A program made the translations under genes and the position numbers. The notes beneath the pieces are model-generated. The model did not search any database. It saw only the letters and a program-made list of their open reading frames with translations, and was not told the origin of the DNA. Shown in pieces: positions 1 to 8,086 of a DNA stretch of 64,000 nucleotides (position 1 is its first letter; every line of letters begins with the position of its first letter). Source of the DNA: Desulfovibrio legallii (GTDB lineage: Bacteria; Desulfobacterota; Desulfovibrionia; Desulfovibrionales; Desulfovibrionaceae); NCBI RefSeq assembly GCF_900102485.1, contig NZ_FNBX01000001.1, positions 62,001-126,000 on the forward strand. The letters are read 5' to 3'.

Positions 1-1
1 C

Positions 2-478
2 TACGGCCGCCGGGCCGCGCAGATCAACAATCTGGAAGAACTCTATGTGCGCTCGCGCAGCGAGGGCTTCGGCCAGGAAGTCAAACGCCGCATCATGCTG
101 GGGGCCTATGTGCTTTCCTCCGGCTATTATGACGCTTACTACCGCAAGGCCGCCCAGGTGCGCCGCTGCATCCGCGACGAATACCTGACCGCGCTGGAAC
201 AGTGCGACGCCCTCCTGGCCCCGGTTTCCCCGGTTACGGCCTGGGATCTGGGCAGCCACAGCGGCGACCCATTGCAGATGTACCTCATGGACGCCTACAC
301 CCTGTCCCTGAATCTGGCGGGCCTGCCCGGCCTTTCCCTGCCCGTGGGCCTGGGCGCAGCCAGCCGCATGCCCGTGGGCATGCAGCTCATCGGCAAGGCC
401 TTTGCCGAGGCGGAACTCCTGGCCCTGGGGCAATCCCTGGCCCAGGCCCTGCCTTCCATCGGCGCACCGGAGCTGTAA
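2..478 (+). CDS. gatA: Asp-tRNA(Asn)/Glu-tRNA(Gln) amidotransferase subunit A, C-terminal part
   Basis: The reading frame is already open at base 2, so the start and the amidase Ser-cis-Ser-Lys core lie upstream of the window. The remaining 158 residues contain the GatA-typical stretch [20 protein letters not shown] followed by a YYDAYYRKA block and the closing [12 protein letters not shown] segment. GatA supplies ammonia from glutamine to the GatB kinase/transamidase so that misacylated Asp-tRNA(Asn) or Glu-tRNA(Gln) becomes correctly amidated. The gene ends with TAA and is followed after 35 bases by a strong hairpin terminator, so it is the last gene of its transcript. Confidence 0.95.
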   Translation, partial: YGRRAAQINNLEELYVRSRSEGFGQEVKRRIMLGAYVLSSGYYDAYYRKAAQVRRCIRDEYLTALEQCDALLAPVSPVTAWDLGSHSGDPLQMYLMDAYTLSLNLAGLPGLSLPVGLGAASRMPVGMQLIGKAFAEAELLALGQSLAQALPSIGAPEL

Positions 479-513
479 GCCAGGGCCCCGCTGCCCTTTC
501 ATACGCCCATAGC

Positions 514-553
514 AAAAGCCCCTGCGTTGGCCAACAACGCAGGGGCTTTTTTT
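514..553 (+). terminator. Rho-independent terminator after gatA
   Basis: The arms AAAGCCCCTGCGTT and AACGCAGGGGCTTT pair around a short loop and are followed by a run of T. It sits just downstream of the gatA stop. Confidence 0.9.
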
Positions 554-567
554 CGTCGTGCAGTTAT

Positions 568-695
568 GGGCATTGCAACGTTGCAATGCCGTGGCTGAGT
601 GCAGACCACCGTTGAGGCGTAAGCGCGCGGTTACGCGCCACAACGAGCGTGCCGCAGACTTTGAGAATGCGTATTCTCAAAGGTAATCCGCTCTA
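568..695 (-). repeat. Multi-hairpin intergenic repeat, copy A
   Basis: Read on the minus strand this begins AGAGCGGATT, has a perfect hairpin with arms CTTTGAGAAT/ATTCTCAAAG (659-682), a GC-rich middle part, and a terminal perfect palindrome with arms GGCATTGCAAC/GTTGCAATGCC (569-590). It is the most divergent and shortest of four copies and fills the gap between the gatA terminator and the 3' end of apbE. Confidence 0.85.
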
Positions 696-708
696 TGGTC
701 TGGCGCGC

Positions 709-1758
709 TCAGACCCGCGTGCCAGACCAGCCGCGCGAAGTCTGGATCAGACCGTCGCGGCGCACCAGGCAGCAGGCGCACCCGGGCAGACTGTCCGCCA
801 GGGCCAGGGCCTGGCGCGGCGGCAGGACGGAAAAAGCCGTGGCCAGGGCATCGGCCGTGCAGCCGTCCGGGGCCGCCACGGTAACGCCGGCCTGGGCCGC
901 GTCCTGCCCCGTAGCGGGGTTAATGAGATGGCTGCGGGCGTGGGCCGCATCGTAAAAAGCCTCATATACGCCGGAGGTGGCCACGCCGCCGCCCTGCGGC
1001 AGCTCCAGAACCTGCAGCGACCTGCCGCGCACGCGCGGGTCTTCCACGCCGATGCGCCAGGGGCGGCCCGCCGCGTTGCGGCCACGGGCCACAATGTCAC
1101 CGCCGGCATTGACGCAGTGGTCAGGGCAGCCTGCCGCGCTCAGCTCCCTGGACATGGCGTCCGCAATGTGCCCCTTGGCGATGCCGTCCAGGGTAAGGGC
1201 CATGCCCTGCCGCTCCAGGCGCAGCCCGCCGTCGTCCAGGCGCAGGCGCTCCATGCCCACCAGGGCCAGGGCCTCGCGCGCTGCGGCCGCCGAAAAGGCC
1301 GCCGGGTTCTCCCGGCTGTTTTCCAGCAGCGTCACCAGGGGCAGCACCGTGGGGTCAAAAGCGCCGTCCGTAAGGCGGTGCATATCTGCCGTAACGCGCA
1401 GCAGGGCCGTCAGCCGGGGCGGCACGTCGCGCAGGCGCCCTGCGGCATTAACCTGCCCCAGGGGAGCGTCGGCCGTAAAGCGGGTAAATATTTTTTCCAG
1501 CTCGCGGCCCAGGGCAAAGGCGCGCGCCGTGGCCTCCGCCGCCTGGTCCATCGTGGCGCGGGCCACGCTGACGGTGACCAAAGTGCCCATGAACAGGGCG
1601 GAGCGGCTCTCGGGCAGGGGCGCGTCCGTCGCCAGGGCGGGCGTGCGCGCGGCAACGGGCGCGGCGGTCAGCAGGGACAACAGCGGGGCCGCCCCCAGAA
1701 GGCCGCCGCCCAAGAGCGCGGCCCGCAACATATCTCTACGGCTGTAACACCTGGGCAT
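709..1758 (-). CDS. apbE: FAD:protein FMN transferase (ApbE), Rnf maturation
   Basis: The protein (349 aa) transfers FMN from FAD onto threonine residues of exported flavoproteins, here most likely RnfG and RnfD. Family motifs are visible in order: GAFDPTVLPLV, GIAKGHIAD, NAGGDIVARG and HLINPATGQ. The N terminus carries a twin-arginine-like signal, YSRRDMLRAA followed by a hydrophobic stretch, so it should act outside the cytoplasmic membrane. The ATG at 1758 was chosen over longer upstream starts because GGAGGAAA lies immediately before it and because it begins 20 bases after the rnfB stop. It is the last gene of the rnf operon, and repeat copy A begins about 13 bases past its stop. Confidence 0.93.
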   Translation of the reverse strand: MPRCYSRRDMLRAALLGGGLLGAAPLLSLLTAAPVAARTPALATDAPLPESRSALFMGTLVTVSVARATMDQAAEATARAFALGRELEKIFTRFTADAPLGQVNAAGRLRDVPPRLTALLRVTADMHRLTDGAFDPTVLPLVTLLENSRENPAAFSAAAAREALALVGMERLRLDDGGLRLERQGMALTLDGIAKGHIADAMSRELSAAGCPDHCVNAGGDIVARGRNAAGRPWRIGVEDPRVRGRSLQVLELPQGGGVATSGVYEAFYDAAHARSHLINPATGQDAAQAGVTVAAPDGCTADALATAFSVLPPRQALALADSLPGCACCLVRRDGLIQTSRGWSGTRV

Positions 1759-1778
1759 ACTTTCCTCCATAGGCCGCT

Positions 1779-2681
1779 TCAGGAGCGGACCGCTTCCTCT
1801 TGGCGCGCGTGCGGTTCCCGGGCCGTGACGGCCGTGAGGGCGTCGGGGGCGTCCTCCGTGCATTCCGCCGCCTCGGGCGGCCTGGTGTAACGAAAGATTT
1901 TTCTGGGGCAGGCGGCCACACAGGCCTCATGGCAACTTGTCCCATAGGAACAGCAAAGCATATGGTCGATGACGATGCGGTTGTCCTCCAGCCGCACGGC
2001 CTTGGCTGGGCAGGCTTTGACGCACTTCATGCACTTGATGCAGCCCACCTTGCAAACGTCGGTAACCGCCCGGAGTTTCTCGCGCGTGTTGCAGTATACG
2101 GCCACTCTGGCCCGCAGGGGGGTCAGCTCCAGCACGCCGCGCGGGCAGACGGCAATGCAGGTGCCGCAGCCCGTGCAGACGGCGGTATTGACCTCCACCA
2201 CGCCGTCCACAATGCGCATGGCGTCAAAGGGGCAGGCCTGCACGCAGTCGCCAAACCCCAGGCAGGAGAAGGCGCATTCGTCCGTGCCGCCGCGCATGAG
2301 CGCTGCGGCAGCGCAGGAAGGCATGCCCTGATACTCGTAACGCGGCCCCACCTGCCCGCCCAGCTTATCGCAGCGGCGCAAGGCAAACAGCGGCTCGGCC
2401 TCAGCCACGGTCTTGCCCGTCAGTTCGCCCACCACAACGCTGGTGGCGGCCCCGCCGGCGCAGCACTTGTTGGCCGGCACATTGGGGTCGTTGAGCACGG
2501 CCCTGGCATAGCCCTCGCAGCCGGCAAAGCCGCAGCCGCCGCAGTTGGCCCCGGGCAGGGCCTCCAGCACGGCCTCAATGCGCGGATCCTCCTCCACATA
2601 AAAAACCCGGGCCGCCACCGCCAGAATGATGGAAGCCGCCAGCCCCAGCCCAAACAGGGTCACAATGGATGCAACAACCAT
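1779..2681 (-). CDS. rnfB: Rnf complex subunit RnfB (multi-cluster ferredoxin subunit)
   Basis: RnfB is the peripheral iron-sulfur subunit that takes electrons from reduced ferredoxin. Residues 1-27 form one membrane anchor. A CxxCx4C plus distal cysteine cluster follows (C47, C50, C55, C73 or C74), then several ferredoxin-type CxxCxxCxxxCP groups, including CTGCGTCIAVCP and CIKCMKCVKACP, and a last group ending CVAACP. At 300 aa it is longer than the enterobacterial protein because of the extra cluster pairs. It follows rnfA by 88 bases and has GGACGAG before the ATG. Confidence 0.95.
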   Translation of the reverse strand: MVVASIVTLFGLGLAASIILAVAARVFYVEEDPRIEAVLEALPGANCGGCGFAGCEGYARAVLNDPNVPANKCCAGGAATSVVVGELTGKTVAEAEPLFALRRCDKLGGQVGPRYEYQGMPSCAAAALMRGGTDECAFSCLGFGDCVQACPFDAMRIVDGVVEVNTAVCTGCGTCIAVCPRGVLELTPLRARVAVYCNTREKLRAVTDVCKVGCIKCMKCVKACPAKAVRLEDNRIVIDHMLCCSYGTSCHEACVAACPRKIFRYTRPPEAAECTEDAPDALTAVTAREPHARQEEAVRS

Positions 2682-2769
2682 AGTCTCGTCCTTGGTAGGC
2701 GCTTTGCGCCGTCGAGCGGCACAAGCGCGTGAAAATCCGCCCCCTGCGGGCGTCAGACGCCGTACGGCG

Positions 2770-3345
2770 TTATTGCCCCATCCCCTTGAAGCCCATAAAG
2801 GCCAGCGACATGAGCCCGGCCATAATCAGGGCCAGCGGCGTGCCTGCCATGACGCCGGGCAGCCGACAGGTGTCCAGCCGTTCGCGGATGCCCGCCATGA
2901 GCAACAGGGCCAGGGTGAAGCCCAGGCTGTAGGCCAGCCCCCAGACCAGCGATTCCAGAAGGTTGTAGCCCTCGCGCTGCACCAGAATGGTGACGCCCAT
3001 GACCGCGCAGTTAGTGGTGATAAGCGGCAGAAAAATGCCCAGAGCCGCGTACAGCGGCGGCATGGCCTTTTTGAGGAACATCTCCACAAACTGCACCAGC
3101 GCGGCAATGACCACAATAAAGACTATGGTCTGCAAATAACCAAGGTTGAGGGGATCCAGCACCTGCTTCTGCATAAGCCAGGTGCAGAGCGTGGCCACAA
3201 TGATGACAAAGATCACCGCCCCGCCCATGCCCAGGGCCACACCCCGCTCCTTGGAACAGCCCAGGTACGGGCAGTTGCCCAGATACTGGGCCAGCACGAT
3301 GTTGTTGACGAAAATGGCCGCAATAAAGATGGAGAGAATATCCAT
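2770..3345 (-). CDS. rnfA: Rnf complex membrane subunit RnfA
   Basis: This 191-aa integral membrane protein has six predicted transmembrane segments and the typical N terminus FIAAIFVNNIVLAQYLGNCP, with a conserved cysteine in the first half. RnfA and RnfE form an inverted-topology pair in the ion-translocating core. The ATG is preceded by GAGGAAA. It lies 24 bases after rnfE in the operon. Confidence 0.96.
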   Translation of the reverse strand: MDILSIFIAAIFVNNIVLAQYLGNCPYLGCSKERGVALGMGGAVIFVIIVATLCTWLMQKQVLDPLNLGYLQTIVFIVVIAALVQFVEMFLKKAMPPLYAALGIFLPLITTNCAVMGVTILVQREGYNLLESLVWGLAYSLGFTLALLLMAGIRERLDTCRLPGVMAGTPLALIMAGLMSLAFMGFKGMGQ

Positions 3346-3369
3346 AACGTTTCCTCACGCTCCGCGGCG

Positions 3370-4074
3370 TTACGAACGTTGCGCCGAGGGTTCGCCCCCG
3401 GCTGTCGCGGCCGTGCCGCAGGCGGCGCAGCCGGAGCAGCACCCGCAGCCCTGCAGGCTTTCCACCCTACCGCCGCGTCGGCTGGCCTGCCAGACGTTGA
3501 TCAGGTTCATGCCGGCCAGCATGAGGCCCAGACTGATGAAGGCCCCAGGGGCCTGCACCATGATGCGGAAAGGTTCAAACCCCTCCCACATGACGTAGTG
3601 GCCGAACCAAGTGCCGTTGCCCAGCACCTCGCGCAGCGAACCCAGCAGGGTCAGCGAAATGGTGTAGCCGATGCCAATGCCGAAACCGTCCGCAATGGAG
3701 GCTGGCACGGTATTTTTGGCGGCAAAGGCCTCTGCCCGGCCGAGGATGATGCAGTTCACCACAATAAGCGGCACAAAAATGCCCAGGCGCTGGTACAAAG
3801 GATAGGCGTAGGCCTGCATGAGCAGCTCCACCGCCACCACCAGCGAAGCCGCAATAACAATGAAGCAGGCGATGCGCACGGTTTTGGGGATAATGGCGCG
3901 CACCATGGATATCAGCATGTTGGACAACACCAGCACAAAGATGACGGCCAGCCCCATGCCCAGGCCATTGTCGGCCGAATTGGTCACGGCCAGGGTGGGG
4001 CAAAGCCCCAGCACCAGCCGGAACGGCGGCAGTTCCTTCCACAGGCCTTTGGTGAATTCACTCATGATGCTCAT
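3370..4074 (-). CDS. rnfE: Rnf complex membrane subunit RnfE
   Basis: RnfE (234 aa) is the partner of RnfA in the membrane core. Recognisable segments include LGLCPTLAVTNSADNGLGMG near the start and a conserved hydrophobic repeat. The start at 4074 has GGAG eight bases upstream; an internal ATG at 4065 is possible. The C-terminal tail has a Cys/Gly-rich run (CGCCSGCAACG) not usual in RnfE, which might bind a metal or be unstructured. Confidence 0.95.
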   Translation of the reverse strand: MSIMSEFTKGLWKELPPFRLVLGLCPTLAVTNSADNGLGMGLAVIFVLVLSNMLISMVRAIIPKTVRIACFIVIAASLVVAVELLMQAYAYPLYQRLGIFVPLIVVNCIILGRAEAFAAKNTVPASIADGFGIGIGYTISLTLLGSLREVLGNGTWFGHYVMWEGFEPFRIMVQAPGAFISLGLMLAGMNLINVWQASRRGGRVESLQGCGCCSGCAACGTAATAGGEPSAQRS

Positions 4075-4096
4075 GGCGATCTCCAGCCCGGCGGGG

Positions 4097-4678
4097 CTAC
4101 TTTCCGCCCCAGGCGCGGAGGATTTCTGGTTTGAGCGCCGCGTAGGTTCTGGCGGCGCGGTTTACGGCCTCCACTGCGCCGGTGGAGGAAATGGTGGCCC
4201 CGGAAACCGCGTCCACCTTGCCCCCGTTGGCCTTAAGGCCCACCGGCGTAGTGAACCCGGCGAACTGGGCGGTAAAGCCCGGCTCCACCACGCGCATGCC
4301 CAGGCCCGGCGTTTCCTTAAGTGTGGTGATGCCGATGCCCGCCAGGGTGTCGTCCGCCACGTTAAAGCCCACCAGCACGCCGATGGGGCCGCCGTAGCCC
4401 TTGCCGGATTCCTCCAGGGCCACTCCGGCCAGTTTGCCGCCCCGCATGACCGGAAAGACAGTGGTCTGCCGCCCGTCGGGCAAGGCAAACTTGCGTCTGT
4501 CGGCAATGGGCGCGTTTTCCGCCACGGCAAACACGCTGTGCAGGGCCGGGCCTTGCACATAGGTCAGAACCTGTTCCTCAATCCGCGGTGCCGTGATCAT
4601 CTTCAGATACGAGAGCGCAAAGCCCGAAAGCCCGCACAGCAGGGAAAGCACGGCCACCGTTCGCAGCATAGTCAACAT
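4097..4678 (-). CDS. rnfG: Rnf complex flavoprotein subunit RnfG
   Basis: RnfG (193 aa) has one N-terminal membrane anchor and a periplasmic FMN-binding domain. The covalent FMN site is visible as VSGATISSTGAV near the C terminus, where the threonine of SGAT is the expected attachment residue for ApbE. Its ATG overlaps the rnfD stop as TGATG, so translation is probably coupled. Confidence 0.95.
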   Translation of the reverse strand: MLTMLRTVAVLSLLCGLSGFALSYLKMITAPRIEEQVLTYVQGPALHSVFAVAENAPIADRRKFALPDGRQTTVFPVMRGGKLAGVALEESGKGYGGPIGVLVGFNVADDTLAGIGITTLKETPGLGMRVVEPGFTAQFAGFTTPVGLKANGGKVDAVSGATISSTGAVEAVNRAARTYAALKPEILRAWGGK

Positions 4679-5637
4679 CAGCGCCGACCTCCAAAGGGTT
4701 TGGGGCGGATCATATCAAGATACGGGGTCGTCAGGTTGGCCAGCAGGATGGCAAAGGGCACGCCGTCCAGCCACACGCCGTACTTGCGGATGAGCATGGT
4801 CAGCACGCCGCCCAGAAGCCCGTACAGAAACATGGGCAAGGGCCGCGAGGGCGTATTGCCGATCTCCGTGGCCATAAAAAAGCCGCCCAGCATGACCGAG
4901 CCGGTGCAGAGATGGAACAGGGGCGAGGCGTTCTGCGCGGGGTCCAGCATCTGGAACAGGGCCGCCAGCCCGCACACGCCCAGGAAAAAGCCCAGGGAGA
5001 CCTGCCAGCGCACAATGCCCCGCGCGCAAAGGAAGGAGCCGCCCAGGAAGAGGCCCAGCACCTGGCCCGCGCCCAGGCCGTCGATCTGCCGCCCCAGCAG
5101 CAGATCCGCTAAGGGGATGTCCCCCGCGGCCGCCGCGCCGAAAAACTTGAGCCGCACCAGCGGATCCAGAAAATCCGTCTGCAGCTGCATGGCGTTGGCG
5201 TCCATAAAGAGGGGGAAGGAGACCGCCAGGATGGCCCAGCCCACCAGGGGCGTGCTCACGGGGTTGGCCCCCAGCCCGCCGAAGACCATCTTGCCGAAAA
5301 CCATGCACAGCCCGGCCCCCAGCACAACCAGCCACCAGGGGGATGCGGCGGGCAGCAGAAAGGCGAACAGCAGCCCCGCGTAAACGGCCGTGAGGTCGTC
5401 CACCATCACTTCCCGGCCCATGGCCTTTTCACACAGGGCCTCCACCGCCACGCAGACAACTACGCTCAGGGCCATGACGCGCGCCGCGGGCAGGCCCCAG
5501 TTCCACAGGGCCATGAGCACGGCGGGCATACAGCCCATAATGGCGTAAAAACTGATCTTGCGGATGGTGCGCCCGCAGTGCCAGTAGGCCGGGGCGCTCA
5601 TGGCAAGCAATACGGAACCGGATGTTGCGGCGGACAT
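4678..5637 (-). CDS. rnfD: Rnf complex membrane subunit RnfD
   Basis: RnfD (319 aa) is a polytopic membrane subunit related to NqrB, with about nine to ten hydrophobic segments. It is expected to carry riboflavin or FMN; the segment TGSVMLGGFFMATE corresponds to the conserved region near the flavin site. It overlaps rnfC and rnfG by one base at each end (TGATG), which points to tight translational coupling inside the complex. Confidence 0.95.
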   Translation of the reverse strand: MSAATSGSVLLAMSAPAYWHCGRTIRKISFYAIMGCMPAVLMALWNWGLPAARVMALSVVVCVAVEALCEKAMGREVMVDDLTAVYAGLLFAFLLPAASPWWLVVLGAGLCMVFGKMVFGGLGANPVSTPLVGWAILAVSFPLFMDANAMQLQTDFLDPLVRLKFFGAAAAGDIPLADLLLGRQIDGLGAGQVLGLFLGGSFLCARGIVRWQVSLGFFLGVCGLAALFQMLDPAQNASPLFHLCTGSVMLGGFFMATEIGNTPSRPLPMFLYGLLGGVLTMLIRKYGVWLDGVPFAILLANLTTPYLDMIRPKPFGGRR

Positions 5638-6908
5638 CAGTTGCCTCCCTGCGCTGCGGCCGGGGCGGAGGAAGACGCGGATTCAAGGGCCTGCCCTTCC
5701 GCGCCGCGCGCTTTGGCGGCCTCGCTCAGCCGGTATTTGGAAAGACGAATGTACTGCAGCACGGGCCGCCGGGCGATGCAGACATAGCCGCACAACCCAC
5801 ACTCCAGACAGGAAAAAATATGTTCTCCCAGGTTTCGCTCGTGCAGGGCGAACTCGGCGTTGCGGCTCAGCATGCTGGGCCTGAGCCGCGCGGGACAGGC
5901 CAGCACGCAGGCCCCGCAGTTGATGCAGGGGCTGTGCCCCTCCATGGGCGGAATGGTGCCCGCCTCCACCACAAAGACCCCTGTGGTGCCGCGGGTGACG
6001 CTGCGGCTGAGTTTATCCACGCTTTCGCCCCGCAAGGGGCCGCCGCGCACCAGGGTATCGCCCGTATGCACGGGAATGTGGGCAAACTCCAGCAGATCGC
6101 CGATAAAGCTGCCTTCGCGCACAATATAGTTGCCGGAATGCTCCAGGCTGCCTAGGGTGACCACGGTCTCCGTAAGGGGCAGCCCGGTGCGGCCCACATG
6201 GCCCAGGCTCCACAGATTGTGCAGCCCCACAATGCCCACGCCGACGGGGTTCTCCTTGCCGGTAACGGCCTTGATCGCCAGAGCGTTGATGCTGGAGGGA
6301 TAGTAGGCCGGCACATGCGCCACCTCGATATCGTGCAGGTGCAGGCGCAGCTCCTTGGGAACGGCCAGGATGATCCGCCGGGCCGGCGACAGCCGCCGCA
6401 GCAGCGTCATGCCTGCCCGCAACGTATCCTGGTGCGCCAGCAGCATAGGCTCGGCCCAGGTGACGCCGGGGTCGGGGTTGAGGCCATTGATGATCAGCGT
6501 CTCGCAGTTCTGGCCCAGGGACCGGGTATTTACCCCCAGGCCTTTCAGGGTTGCCGCCAAAGCCTCACCGACAGTCTCTTCGGCGAACAGGTCCGTTTTT
6601 TCCACAGCCGCGGCGGCCTCAAGCAGGGCGCTGTCCGGCTCCAGCGCATCAATAAATATGCTGCGCTCGGAAACTTCCTTAATCTGCCCGAAGATGGGGG
6701 AAAACACGTCGCCCCTGCCGGGGTGCGGGTGAACCGCAAGCCGCATGTTGGGGTAGACTTTGGCGTTTTTGGTAACGCCTTCCGCCAGCTTGTAGCCTTC
6801 GCGCCGCAGGCGCGCCCGCTGCGGCACCGGCCCGAGGCTGAAGCGCTGCGTGATCCCGTAGAGCAGATGAAAACGAGGATCGTGCGTTATCTGAAACAGT
6901 TCTTTCAT
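5637..6908 (-). CDS. rnfC: Rnf complex subunit RnfC
   Basis: RnfC (423 aa) is the soluble NADH-dehydrogenase-like subunit, with a flavin and NADH-binding region followed by two 4Fe-4S motifs, CINCGACVLACP (about residue 327) and CLECGLCGYVC (about residue 367). In Desulfovibrio-type Rnf operons it sits directly after the multiheme cytochrome gene, as here. It begins 8 bases after the cytochrome stop. The long C-terminal extension seen in enterobacterial RsxC is absent. Confidence 0.95.
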   Translation of the reverse strand: MKELFQITHDPRFHLLYGITQRFSLGPVPQRARLRREGYKLAEGVTKNAKVYPNMRLAVHPHPGRGDVFSPIFGQIKEVSERSIFIDALEPDSALLEAAAAVEKTDLFAEETVGEALAATLKGLGVNTRSLGQNCETLIINGLNPDPGVTWAEPMLLAHQDTLRAGMTLLRRLSPARRIILAVPKELRLHLHDIEVAHVPAYYPSSINALAIKAVTGKENPVGVGIVGLHNLWSLGHVGRTGLPLTETVVTLGSLEHSGNYIVREGSFIGDLLEFAHIPVHTGDTLVRGGPLRGESVDKLSRSVTRGTTGVFVVEAGTIPPMEGHSPCINCGACVLACPARLRPSMLSRNAEFALHERNLGEHIFSCLECGLCGYVCIARRPVLQYIRLSKYRLSEAAKARGAEGQALESASSSAPAAAQGGN

Positions 6909-6915
6909 CCCCGCC

Positions 6916-7719
6916 TCACTTTCCCGTATGGCACTGGGAGCAGGATTTTTTGCCGTAGGGGCCCGTGCCCAGTTTTTCGTGACAGCCCATGCAGTTTTTG
7001 TGGTATGCGTCCATGGAACCGAGAATCAGCTTCTGCGCGCCCTTGCCGTGGCAGACTGCGCAATCGGCGTACAGAGGGTTGAGCTTGACCCGCCCGGTTT
7101 TCGGCAGATTTTCCCGCACGGATCTGAGCGTGTGGCAAGCGGCGCAGCCTTTTTCACCGGCCTGGAAAAGATCTTCATGGCAGGTCATGCACCGGGCGTG
7201 CACGGCATCGGCCAGGTTGGGTGGCGTGCCGGGCTCGGCCTTGCGGCCGGAAGGCGCGCCGGATTCGTGGCAATCGGCGCAGTTCTGGGGCTCCGGCTCA
7301 ATGGCAGCGTCTTTGTGGTGGCAGTCAGCGCAGCTGAGGCCCAGCTCCGTCGCATGCTTGTCGTGCCCCCATTTTTTGGCTGTCAGCTCATAGTGGTGGC
7401 AGGTGGCGCAGGCGGCGTTGTCGTCCCCGAAAAACGCCTGGTGCCGCTGCGCAAAGGCAGCGTCAAACGTGACGCCGTGGCAGGATTTACATCGCTGGAC
7501 CTTGGTCCGCTTTTCAGGACTTTCATGATGGCAGTCCTGACAGGGAACGCCATAGGCCTCGGCATGCGCGGCATGCGGCAGAACCACAGCGCCCCCCGCG
7601 TTGCGTAGCAGCACCCGCCGGGGAACGGCCTCGCCTTTCTCCGGCAGCAGGTAACCCGCCAGGGCCGCCGCCGCCAAAAGGCCCGCCAACACCGCGATGA
7701 AAAGATATCGCTTTTGCAA
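6916..7719 (-). CDS. Decaheme cytochrome c of the Rnf operon (DhcA-type)
   Basis: The 267-aa protein contains ten CxxCH heme-binding motifs (CQDCH, CKSCH, CATCH, CADCH twice, CMTCH, CAACH, CAVCH, CMGCH, CSQCH), and an N-terminal hydrophobic segment (residues 5-24) for export or anchoring. It is the first gene of the rnf operon, the known Desulfovibrio arrangement, and probably exchanges electrons between Rnf and the periplasmic cytochrome pool. The start is a TTG at 7719 supported by GGGAGG five bases upstream; no in-frame ATG with a ribosome site is near. Confidence 0.93.
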   Translation of the reverse strand: MQKRYLFIAVLAGLLAAAALAGYLLPEKGEAVPRRVLLRNAGGAVVLPHAAHAEAYGVPCQDCHHESPEKRTKVQRCKSCHGVTFDAAFAQRHQAFFGDDNAACATCHHYELTAKKWGHDKHATELGLSCADCHHKDAAIEPEPQNCADCHESGAPSGRKAEPGTPPNLADAVHARCMTCHEDLFQAGEKGCAACHTLRSVRENLPKTGRVKLNPLYADCAVCHGKGAQKLILGSMDAYHKNCMGCHEKLGTGPYGKKSCSQCHTGK

Positions 7720-7810
7720 TCTTGCCTCCCTTCAATCCTTGCAGTCGGGCGTAATCGTGCGCACCCTTCCAGGTTCCACGCAGGCGGTTTTCCTTGCGGC
7801 CTGGGCCTGC

Positions 7811-7832
7811 CATGCCAATGCCAATACCAATG
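7811..7832 (-). promoter_or_regulatory. CCAAT direct repeats, possible sigma-54-like promoter for rnf
   Basis: The plus strand reads GCCAAT, GCCAAT-like and ACCAAT units in tandem. On the minus strand this gives TTGGCATTGGCATGGCA, in which GG and GC are twelve bases apart as in -24/-12 promoters, but the -12 box is TGGCA, not TTGCA. It lies about 95 bases upstream of the cytochrome start. This is a weak candidate. Confidence 0.22.
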
Positions 7833-8030
7833 CATACTTGTCAGTTTATGCAGCTTTTGGGGGATTAGTAACCTATTTTTGTGGATAATGCTACCATTTC
7901 GCCAAAGACATTTCTTCACATTCAAATAAATTTTCCGCAGCAGCCCCAGGCAACGCCTTACAGGCGCACAGCGCGGTGCCCAGGGCTGCCCCCGATTTTT
8001 GGTGCAGGCCCCAATCTTTGATAACGTACG

Positions 8031-8046
8031 GTATTTTTCGCACATT
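8031..8046 (-). repeat. Short motif AATGTGCGAAAAAT, copy 3
   Basis: On the minus strand the 14-base sequence AATGTGCGAAAAAT is identical to the core of copies at 19303-19328 and 52139-52164. It lies about 310 bases upstream of the rnf operon start and on the same strand. Confidence 0.6.
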
Positions 8047-8086
8047 AAAAAAATGAAAGTGGCCCGCCAAGTTGGTTAGACGGGGC

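Larger units (their letters stand above)
7720..8086. other. Leader and promoter region of the rnf operon, relatively AT-rich
   Basis: No convincing gene is seen. The interval between the decaheme cytochrome start and the IS element has lower GC than its surroundings. Reading on the minus strand it contains one copy of the AATGTGCGAAAAAT motif (8031-8046), an AT-rich stretch and a CCAAT-type direct repeat (7811-7832). A short open frame across 7891-8163 has no recognisable features. Confidence 0.5.

Noticed and set aside
649..1890. A 413-codon plus-strand open frame
   Set aside because: It is antisense to apbE, which has all family motifs.
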